Positions 1-5,108 of a DNA stretch of 5,459 nucleotides are shown piece after piece. Positions within the stretch are counted from its first letter, which is position 1. Each line of letters opens with the position of its first letter. Under the pieces are notes generated by a model, which searched no databases, was not told the origin of the DNA, and worked only from the letters and a program-made list of their open reading frames with translations. The stretch is from Actinomycetota bacterium. GTDB taxonomy: Bacteria > Actinomycetota > Actinomycetes > S36-B12 > UBA5976. The position numbers and the translations under genes were made by a program. Location of the stretch: positions 1 to 5,459 of the forward strand of contig RFTO01000091.1 of the NCBI GenBank assembly GCA_009923375.1, given 5' to 3'.

Positions 1-1067
1 ACTCAACCCTCGCTGGGGTTGAGTCGGTTGTCGACCTTGTTGCATTGCGCGAGGAGATGGCTGACCTTGAAGTGGCGGCCAGCGTTCCCGACTTATGGGA
101 TGACCAGGCCAATGCCCAGAAAATCACCAGCCGACTCTCGTTTGTGCAGGGCGAGATAAACAAGGTGCTCTCCTTGCGCAGTCGGCTGGATGACCTGGCG
201 GTGCTCGTGGAATTAGCTCAGGCTGAGGACGACCAAGGAACTCTCGACGAGGCAGGTAAAGAACTCGTCGAACTACGTCGCGCTATTAGCGAGTACGAAG
301 TGCGCACGCTCCTTTCCGGGGAGTACGACGAGCGCGACGCCCTGATCACCATCCGCTCGGGTGCCGGCGGTGTGGATGCCGCCGATTGGGCCGAGATGCT
401 GTTGCGTATGTACGCGCGATATTGCGAGCGACACAACTGGCCAGTGGAGGTCTATGAGACGTCCTACGCGGAAGAAGCGGGAATCAAGTCAGCCACCTTC
501 TCAGTGAAAGCGCCTTATGCCTACGGCACATTGAGTGTGGAGCAGGGAACCCATCGATTAGTGCGTATCTCACCTTTCGATAACCAGTCCCGTCGGCAGA
601 CCTCGTTTGCTGAAGTAGAAGTAATCCCCGTGATTGAGCAATCCGACACGGTCGAGGTCAACGATGACGACTTACGAGTTGATGTCTATCGCTCATCTGG
701 CCCCGGTGGGCAGGGTGTCAACACCACCGACTCGGCAGTGCGCATCACCCACCTTCCCACCGGCATCGTGGTCAGTTGCCAAAACGAGCGTTCGCAGATT
801 CAAAACAAGGCCACCGCGATGGCAGTGCTGCAATCCAAGTTGTTGGTCCGTCGCCGCGAGGAGGAGCAGGCGACTCTCGATGCCCTTAAAGGAGACACCA
901 GCGCTTCTTGGGGCAACCAGATGCGATCGTATGTATTGCAGCCTTACCAGATGGTCAAGGATCTGCGCACCGAATACGAAACCGGCAACACGGCAGCGGT
1001 GCTCGACGGCGAAATTGACGAGTTCATCGAGGCTGGCATTCGCTGGCGCCGTTCCACTGAGCGCTGA
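1..1067 (+). CDS. prfB: Peptide chain release factor 2 (RF2), 5' end cut by window edge
   Basis: RF2 terminates translation at UGA and UAA codons by entering the ribosomal A site and triggering hydrolysis of peptidyl-tRNA. The frame is open from base 3, giving 354 visible residues; family proteins are about 365-370, so only about a dozen N-terminal residues are missing. The visible protein has the N-terminal helical domain (about 1-100), the stop-codon recognition motif SPF at visible residues 190-192 (bases 570-578; SPF marks RF2, PxT would mark RF1), and the catalytic GGQ at 235-237 (bases 705-713) inside SSGPGGQGVNTTDSAVRI. The region matching the programmed +1 frameshift site of E. coli prfB is inside the window and is read straight through, so that autoregulation is absent. 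The TTG at 45 is an internal leucine codon, not a start. It ends in TGA, one of its own target codons. Family identity is essentially certain. Confidence 0.97.
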   Translation, partial: STLAGVESVVDLVALREEMADLEVAASVPDLWDDQANAQKITSRLSFVQGEINKVLSLRSRLDDLAVLVELAQAEDDQGTLDEAGKELVELRRAISEYEVRTLLSGEYDERDALITIRSGAGGVDAADWAEMLLRMYARYCERHNWPVEVYETSYAEEAGIKSATFSVKAPYAYGTLSVEQGTHRLVRISPFDNQSRRQTSFAEVEVIPVIEQSDTVEVNDDDLRVDVYRSSGPGGQGVNTTDSAVRITHLPTGIVVSCQNERSQIQNKATAMAVLQSKLLVRRREEEQATLDALKGDTSASWGNQMRSYVLQPYQMVKDLRTEYETGNTAAVLDGEIDEFIEAGIRWRRSTER

Positions 1068-1088
1068 GTCGCTGACCTGCGCATTCAC

Positions 1089-1098
1089 CGCCGCGGCG
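1089..1098. repeat. Perfect 10-bp GC palindrome after prfB
   Basis: CGCCGCGGCG is its own reverse complement and lies 21 nt after the prfB stop. A second, longer-range pairing is possible between AGTCGC (1067-1072) and GCGACT (1096-1101), with a 23-nt loop. Neither is followed by a T-run, so this is a weak candidate for transcript-end structure or a processing site between prfB and the tRNA rather than a clear intrinsic terminator. Confidence 0.3.
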
Positions 1099-1120
1099 AC
1101 TGATAACCTTGCCGCGCCCC

Positions 1121-1192
1121 GTCCTCGTAGCTCAGGGGATAGAGCATTGGCCTCCGAAGCCATGTGCGCAGGTTCGAATCCTGCCGGGGACA
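1121..1192 (+). tRNA. tRNA-Arg, anticodon CCG (reads CGG)
   Basis: The cloverleaf can be drawn by hand. The acceptor stem is GTCCTCG (1121-1127) with CGGGGAC (1185-1191), seven pairs including one T-G. The D stem is GCTC/GAGC (1130-1133/1142-1145). The anticodon stem is 1147-1151 with 1159-1163 and has a T-T mismatch at the outermost pair (27-43). The seven-base loop CTCCGAA (1152-1158) places CCG at 34-36 (1154-1156). The T arm is GCAGG/CCTGC (1168-1172/1180-1184) around loop TTCGAAT. Base 1192 is the discriminator A. The following bases are CG, so the 3' CCA is not encoded and must be added by nucleotidyltransferase. Position 37 is A, where tRNAs reading CGG normally carry G. A TAACCT at 1104-1109 (TANNNT type) could be its -10 element, although no clear -35 is seen. 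Confidence 0.95.
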
Positions 1193-1306
1193 CGCACAGA
1201 AATGACGCGCTGAGTATCCCTTTTTGTTGAATCATCAACTATTCTTGGCTCTGCTTGCCCATGCACACCACAAAGTCGTCACTATAAAGTCGTAGGAGTC
1301 ATCACC
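1193..1306 (+). promoter_or_regulatory. Intergenic leader between tRNA-Arg and the DoxX-like gene
   Basis: This 114-nt spacer is AT-richer than its surroundings. It holds a five-base T-run (1221-1225) soon after the tRNA, where the tRNA transcript could end, although no strong stem precedes it. TATTCT at 1240-1245 fits a TANNNT -10 but has no convincing -35. A direct repeat of AAAGTCGT occurs at 1272-1279 and 1286-1293, 14 nt apart. A clear Shine-Dalgarno AGGAG at 1294-1298 sits 8 nt before the GTG at 1307 and decides that start. The promoter assignment is weak; the ribosome binding site is good. Confidence 0.4.
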
Positions 1307-1687
1307 GTGAACATTGCCCTGTGGATCGTCCAGGCACTACTGGCCTTGGCGCTTCTTGCATCCGGCACGCCCAAGACCTTTGGCGGCAAGGCCAAGCTCA
1401 TGCAAGACCCCAAGATGACTTGGGCCCAGGACTTCCCCGATAGCACTGTGCGGTTCATTGGACTCGCTGAGATTGCCGCAGCACTGGGCTTGATAGCTGC
1501 TCCGCTGCTTGGTGTCTGGATGTGGTCTGTCGTGGCGGCCGCCGCCGGTGTCATGGCGCTGATGGCTGGCGCCGCGGTGGTGCACCTGCGCCGCAAAGAG
1601 AACCAAGCCATCGCTGTGAACATCGTGTTCATCCTGCTTGCCGCCTTCGTGGTGTACGGCCGCATCGTGGAGCCTCTGCACGCATAA
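1307..1687 (+). CDS. DoxX-like family small integral membrane protein
   Basis: This is a 126-residue, very hydrophobic protein with four predicted membrane segments at about 3-20, 48-66, 70-92 and 101-121, the layout of the DoxX/DoxX-like families. Family-typical signals are the SGTPKTFGG stretch after helix 1, the GLAEIAAALGL helix 2 with its buried acid E55, and HLRRKEN (93-99) between helices 3 and 4, followed by GR near the C-terminus. Some DoxX relatives take part in thiosulfate or quinone redox chemistry or thiol stress, but most have no known function, and I do not assign one. Start: GTG preceded by AGGAG at 8 nt spacing. It is the first of two co-directional genes, with 49 nt before the SOUL gene. 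No signal peptide is apparent; helix 1 serves as membrane anchor. Confidence 0.85.
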   Translation: MNIALWIVQALLALALLASGTPKTFGGKAKLMQDPKMTWAQDFPDSTVRFIGLAEIAAALGLIAAPLLGVWMWSVVAAAAGVMALMAGAAVVHLRRKENQAIAVNIVFILLAAFVVYGRIVEPLHA

Positions 1688-1724
1688 GGATCCGCATGTC
1701 CCTACATTCGCCTGACGGCGGTGC

Positions 1725-1736
1725 GATACTCCCAGC
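1725..1736 (+). promoter_or_regulatory. Candidate -10 element for a leaderless SOUL gene transcript
   Basis: GATACT (1725-1730) matches TATAAT at four of six positions, including the key second A and last T. It lies six bases before the ATG at 1737, so transcription would begin at or next to the A of the start codon. No Shine-Dalgarno sequence is present in the 15 nt before this ATG. This is the usual layout of leaderless genes in actinobacteria. No good -35 box is visible. The promoter call is inference. Confidence 0.35.
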
Positions 1737-2261
1737 ATGACCGAACATCAGCAGTATTCAGTTGTCGCCAGTTTGCCTGGATTCGAATTGCGGGAGTACC
1801 CCGCGTACTCCACCGTCAGCATCACGATGAAAGAGTCCTTTGACCAATCGGGTAACCGCGCGTTCACCCCGCTCGTCCGCTATATCGGCGGTAGCAACTC
1901 CGATGGCCGTCAGATTGCGATGACAGCGCCGGTGATCCAGGAGCCTCAGTCCGATGGTGAACAGTTAGTGCAGTTTGTGATGCCGGCTGGGTTCACCGCG
2001 GCGGACATGCCTGCACCGCAGGATGCGCGATTAGCCTGTCAGGAGATGCCAGCGCACCTTGCCGCCGCAATCCGTTACTCAGGATTAGCCACTGAGAGCG
2101 CCTTCCGCAAACAGCTGGCGCGTTTGGAAAGAGCACTTGCAACCGCTGGATATGAAGCGGCTGGCCCAGCGCGTTCAGCGAGATTCGACCCACCGTGGAA
2201 GCCACCATTCATGCGACACAACGAGGTCATCGTTCCGGTGCAACCATCGGTTGTTGCCTAA
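1737..2261 (+). CDS. SOUL family haem-binding protein
   Basis: The 174-residue soluble protein matches the SOUL/HBP haem-binding family over its whole length. Recognisable blocks in order are the N-terminal FELREYPAYSTVSI (16-29), NRAFTPLVRYIGGSN (40-54), the family hallmark IAMTAPVIQ (60-68), FVMPAGF (80-86), a helical stretch with RKQLARLERAL, and the C-terminal FDPPWKPPFMRHNEVIVPV (150-168), the strand pattern that closes the beta barrel. Family members bind haem or porphyrin through hydrophobic contacts; a bacterial physiological role is not established. No signal peptide is seen, so it is probably cytoplasmic. It ends in TAA 30 nt before the end of the convergent decarboxylase gene. The start has no ribosome binding site but a -10-like element directly upstream. 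An in-frame internal ATG such as residue 31 would remove the conserved first strand, so the 1737 start is preferred. Confidence 0.9.
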   Translation: MTEHQQYSVVASLPGFELREYPAYSTVSITMKESFDQSGNRAFTPLVRYIGGSNSDGRQIAMTAPVIQEPQSDGEQLVQFVMPAGFTAADMPAPQDARLACQEMPAHLAAAIRYSGLATESAFRKQLARLERALATAGYEAAGPARSARFDPPWKPPFMRHNEVIVPVQPSVVA

Positions 2262-2262
2262 C

Positions 2263-2280
2263 CCGACAATCAGGGGTCGG
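2263..2280. terminator. Weak hairpin in the convergent intergenic spacer
   Basis: CCGAC (2263-2267) can pair with GTCGG (2276-2280) around an 8-nt loop, in the only 30 nt between the two convergent stop codons. Being symmetric, it could act for both transcripts, but there is no T-run on either strand. The position supports a transcription end point; the sequence gives only weak support. Confidence 0.3.
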
Positions 2281-2291
2281 CCTCTCATCGA

Positions 2292-3713
2292 CTACTCGTG
2301 AGCGGGGCAGATGCTGCGGCCGATTTCCTTGGCCACATCAATCACAGCTCGCACATCCGACTCATCGGTGCGGTAATTCACGAAGCACGGACGCAGATAA
2401 GTGGTGGCATCGATCTGCCCGGGGGAGATGAACACCCGACCATCGCGTTGCATGGCGAAGGTAAGTGCCATGTTGTGTGCATTGATATCTGGGCAACCGG
2501 GGAGTACATGACGCAGCGGTGCAATGGAGAGCTGCGGGCTGTTGGGTAGCGTCTCGAACTCCGGATCGGCTTGACCAAGGGAGTACATCAACTGCGCGAG
2601 TTCGAGATGTTGCGCCACTGCCTCGCGCATCCTGTCGGCTCCGTACACCAAGAATGCGAGCCACAACTTCACCGCGCGCGCCGGCCGCGAATACTCCAAA
2701 GTCATATCTACCGGATTGAGAGCGCCATCCTCATGTGGCATATACGCCTCGTTGTGCGAAAACGCGCGGGCAAGCGGCGTGTGGTCTTTCATCAAAACTG
2801 CGCTGCATGCCTTCGGCACGAAAAGCCATTTGTGCGCATCGATACTTAACGAATCCGCGCGCTCAAGTCCGGCGAAGAGCGCGCGAGCCTGCGTCGTTCC
2901 AGCGGCAGGTAATCCGTAGGCACCATCGACATGCAGCCACATCCCATGATCGGCGGCAATATCGGCCAATGCGTTGATGGGATCCACCGCGCCGGTGAGA
3001 GTTGTCCCGCCCGTTGCAACGATGGCCATCGGGCGCACTCGAGCAGCGAGGTCCACCGCGATGCGCTCGCGCAAAGCATCCACGTTCATGCGCCGCTGCG
3101 AGTCGATCGGAATCGAGCGGATTGAATCGCTGCCAAGACCGAGTACCTCAACTGCGCGGCGAACTGAATAGTGCGCTTCATCCGATACGTACACCGCAGC
3201 GCGCACGCCGTTCATGCCGGTGCGCCTCGTGCCAGGAAACATGCGTTCCCGTGCTGCCGCCAAGGCAGTCAAATTGCTGACCTGTCCGCCGCTGGTGAAG
3301 GAGCCGCCATCCACTGGGTAGCCGAGATACTCGCCGAGCCAGCGAAGGGCTTGCTCCTCAACTCGGTTTGCAGCCTTACTATCCACACACACATTCACGT
3401 CATATGCAGCGACCAGCATGTCGGCGAGCACGCCGACCTCCAGTCCGCTGGCGCCGATGAAGGCCAGATATCGAGGTCGGCTTTGCGCCCATGAGTTGTC
3501 CAGGACATCTGCAACAAAGTCGATTCCAGCAACCGCATCCATGCCAGCTGCTGGAAGTGCTCGCTGCAAAAGCTCAGTCAGTTCAGCGGATTGCTGCGGC
3601 TCGCTGGGGCGAGGGTGATCGAACTCCTGCCATGCGCGCTCGACAATCTGTGCGGCGCGGGCGAGCGCTGCTTCGCGGGTTACGCCGAGGTCGAGCGGAT
3701 GATCTTTGGCCAC
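2292..3713 (-). CDS. Group II pyridoxal-phosphate-dependent amino acid decarboxylase
   Basis: This 473-residue enzyme belongs to the aromatic amino acid/glutamate/diaminobutyrate decarboxylase family, which removes the alpha-carboxyl group of an amino acid to give an amine; members act as cytoplasmic dimers. Visible motifs: SRPRYLAFIGASG (78-90) at the substrate entrance, GGSFTSGGQVSNLTAL (136-151) for the PLP phosphate, SDEAHYS with H181 stacking on the cofactor, HVDGAYG with D263 contacting the pyridine nitrogen, and DAHKWL with K295 forming the Schiff base. The length is normal for the family. It starts with GTG six nt after the stop of the reductase gene with no strong Shine-Dalgarno, so translational coupling is likely. 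It is the last gene of the four-gene operon. The exact substrate cannot be read from sequence: aromatic amino acids are plausible, while glutamate or 2,4-diaminobutyrate are alternatives. The tyrosine of the mobile catalytic loop is not obvious. Confidence 0.92.
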   Translation of the reverse strand: MAKDHPLDLGVTREAALARAAQIVERAWQEFDHPRPSEPQQSAELTELLQRALPAAGMDAVAGIDFVADVLDNSWAQSRPRYLAFIGASGLEVGVLADMLVAAYDVNVCVDSKAANRVEEQALRWLGEYLGYPVDGGSFTSGGQVSNLTALAAARERMFPGTRRTGMNGVRAAVYVSDEAHYSVRRAVEVLGLGSDSIRSIPIDSQRRMNVDALRERIAVDLAARVRPMAIVATGGTTLTGAVDPINALADIAADHGMWLHVDGAYGLPAAGTTQARALFAGLERADSLSIDAHKWLFVPKACSAVLMKDHTPLARAFSHNEAYMPHEDGALNPVDMTLEYSRPARAVKLWLAFLVYGADRMREAVAQHLELAQLMYSLGQADPEFETLPNSPQLSIAPLRHVLPGCPDINAHNMALTFAMQRDGRVFISPGQIDATTYLRPCFVNYRTDESDVRAVIDVAKEIGRSICPAHE

Positions 3714-3719
3714 GAGCGG

Positions 3720-4895
3720 TCAGCCTGCCATGAGTGCAGTGCGATAAGGAACCAGGGCTGATGTGCTGTTTATCCCAATGACGCCGACGAGCGCTCCATC
3801 GCGACGGTATTCGGCCACACATTCGCCAGATGGCTCGCCACCAACAATGACGATCTCATCAGCGATACCTGGCAGACCGAAGGACTGCACCTTGCAGTGG
3901 TACTGATCTGACCAGAAGGACGGCATCGGTGCGAACGGAGTCTGGTCCGGCTGGCCACCAGTGAGAAGTGTCGCGAGGGTGGCGCCGGCGCGTTTGCCAG
4001 TGTCGGTGGGCAGGTTCCAATGTTCGATTCGACGAGCAACCCCGGGGAACAACGCATTTTCATAACGCGCGACATCGCCGACAGCGACGAATGGCGCAGG
4101 GGAGCCAACGACGCGCAGCGAAGAGTCAGTGAGAATCCCGTCGGAGAGGTCGATGTTGTTGCCAGCAAGCCACTGTGTGTTCGGCACCGAACCAACCGCC
4201 TCAAGCACGACATCGGCTTCAAGTGATGAATCATCATCAAGGACCGCACCGGTCACTCGGTCATGGCCAGTGAACTCAGTGATGCTGCGGCCAAAGTGGA
4301 AGCGGACGCCGTGCTCCTCGTGATGGGCTTGCATCCCCGCGCCGAGAATGGTTCCAAGGGGGCGATACATCGGCACCGGGTCCAAGGTGACGATGTCCAC
4401 CTCGCAGCCGAGTTGCCGGGCCGTGGCTGCCACCTCGCAGCCGATGAAACCGGAACCGAGAATGACGATCCGTGCGCCTGGCACAAGCTGTTCGCGCAAG
4501 GCGTGCGCGTCGGCTGCCGCACGCAGGAAATGACGCCCGTTTCTGGGGCCGGGGATGTTGAAATCACGCGGACGAATACCGCTGGCGGCAACTAATGCGT
4601 CGAAACCCACTATCGAGCCGTCTGCCAAGGTGATTGTTCGTGCTGATAAATCGCAGGCCACTACTGCGCTGCCGAGTTGCCAGGTGACATCGGCTACCGA
4701 TGCTTTGCGACGAAACTCAAGAGTGGACATGTCGAGGCCGGACTTCAACGCTTCCTTACTCAAAGGCGGCCGGTTGTAAGGCATGTGCGGTTCGTCGCCG
4801 ATGACGGTGATCTCTCCAACGAACCCGTTGGCGCGCAGAGATTCCGCGGCACGCAGGCCCCCAAGGCCCGCGCCGACGATTACAACTGTTGTCAC
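3720..4895 (-). CDS. FAD-dependent ferredoxin reductase (NADH type, oxygenase electron transfer)
   Basis: This 391-residue flavoprotein resembles putidaredoxin reductase and BphA4-type reductases, which transfer electrons from NADH through FAD to a ferredoxin. Domains in order: FAD-binding Rossmann motif GAGLGG (8-13) with RPPLSK (42-47) lining the flavin; the ATG-like AASGIRPR (103-110); the NAD-binding motif GSGFIGCEVA (147-156); the FAD ribityl motif FVAVGDVAR (269-277); and a C-terminal reductase domain with FWSDQY (327-332) and QSFG (337-340). The acidic D172 at the end of the second strand of the NAD domain favours NADH over NADPH. It starts with GTG 12 nt after the ferredoxin stop with no clear Shine-Dalgarno, so it probably depends on coupling. 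The adjacent ferredoxin is its obvious partner; the terminal oxygenase is not in the window. Confidence 0.93.
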   Translation of the reverse strand: MTTVVIVGAGLGGLRAAESLRANGFVGEITVIGDEPHMPYNRPPLSKEALKSGLDMSTLEFRRKASVADVTWQLGSAVVACDLSARTITLADGSIVGFDALVAASGIRPRDFNIPGPRNGRHFLRAAADAHALREQLVPGARIVILGSGFIGCEVAATARQLGCEVDIVTLDPVPMYRPLGTILGAGMQAHHEEHGVRFHFGRSITEFTGHDRVTGAVLDDDSSLEADVVLEAVGSVPNTQWLAGNNIDLSDGILTDSSLRVVGSPAPFVAVGDVARYENALFPGVARRIEHWNLPTDTGKRAGATLATLLTGGQPDQTPFAPMPSFWSDQYHCKVQSFGLPGIADEIVIVGGEPSGECVAEYRRDGALVGVIGINSTSALVPYRTALMAG

Positions 4896-4907
4896 GATGC
4901 CAGTGGA

Positions 4908-5108
4908 TCAGATGTCGGTCAAAGTGATGGCTTGCATCGGACAGACATCTGCTGCGGCTTCAACTGCTTCGCGCATATCTTCATCAACCTCGTGGGTAAG
5001 GACGTTTAATTTGCCGTCAGCGTCAAGCTCGAACACTGTCGGTGCCTCAAAACAGCACTGGCCGTAGTGCTGACACTTAGTCATGTCCACATCGATCTTG
5101 ATAGACAT
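4908..5108 (-). CDS. Small single-cluster ferredoxin ([3Fe-4S] or [4Fe-4S] type)
   Basis: The 66-residue acidic protein has the cysteine pattern of the small ferredoxins that serve P450s and some oxygenases: C12-x5-C18 followed by C56-Pro57, three cluster ligands. The middle position, which would be a fourth cysteine in a classical [4Fe-4S] protein, is Y15 (C-Q-H-Y-G-Q-C), so a [3Fe-4S] cluster is the likelier form. An extra cysteine, C19, directly follows C18. The APTVFELDADGK segment (22-33) and the DVCPMQAITL end (54-63) are family-typical. ATG overlaps the upstream TGA by one base (TGATG), and a strong Shine-Dalgarno precedes it. The reductase gene follows 12 nt downstream, which supports a dedicated reductase-ferredoxin pair handing electrons to an oxygenase outside the window. 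Confidence 0.93.
   Translation of the reverse strand: MSIKIDVDMTKCQHYGQCCFEAPTVFELDADGKLNVLTHEVDEDMREAVEAAADVCPMQAITLTDI

Noticed and set aside
45..47. TTG as start codon of prfB
   Set aside because: The same frame stays open to the window edge and the upstream residues fit the RF2 N-terminal helix, so the TTG is an internal Leu codon.
1..60. Programmed +1 frameshift site in prfB
   Set aside because: The corresponding region has no in-frame TGA and the reading frame is continuous.
1121..1192. tRNA-Arg as an occupied phage or island attachment site
   Set aside because: No integrase, no partial tRNA repeat and no mobile genes are visible in the window.
634..1230. Plus-strand open frame in an alternative frame of prfB that runs through the tRNA
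   Set aside because: It overlaps prfB in another frame and includes the whole tRNA; the composition is Arg/Ser/Pro-rich as expected for a shadow frame.
693..1238. Long minus-strand open frame across the end of prfB and the tRNA
   Set aside because: It lies antisense to the conserved GGQ domain and crosses the tRNA gene; its translation resembles no protein family and it is a codon-bias shadow.
1226..1239. Hairpin GTTGA-ATCA-TCAAC as an intrinsic terminator
   Set aside because: The stem is only five pairs and the T-run precedes it instead of following; on the other strand it would be followed by A residues.
2295..3713. Several plus-strand open frames opposite the decarboxylase (for example 3171-3494 and 2571-2849)
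   Set aside because: All lie opposite conserved PLP-enzyme motifs, have no family resemblance, and are explained by codon bias of the minus-strand gene.
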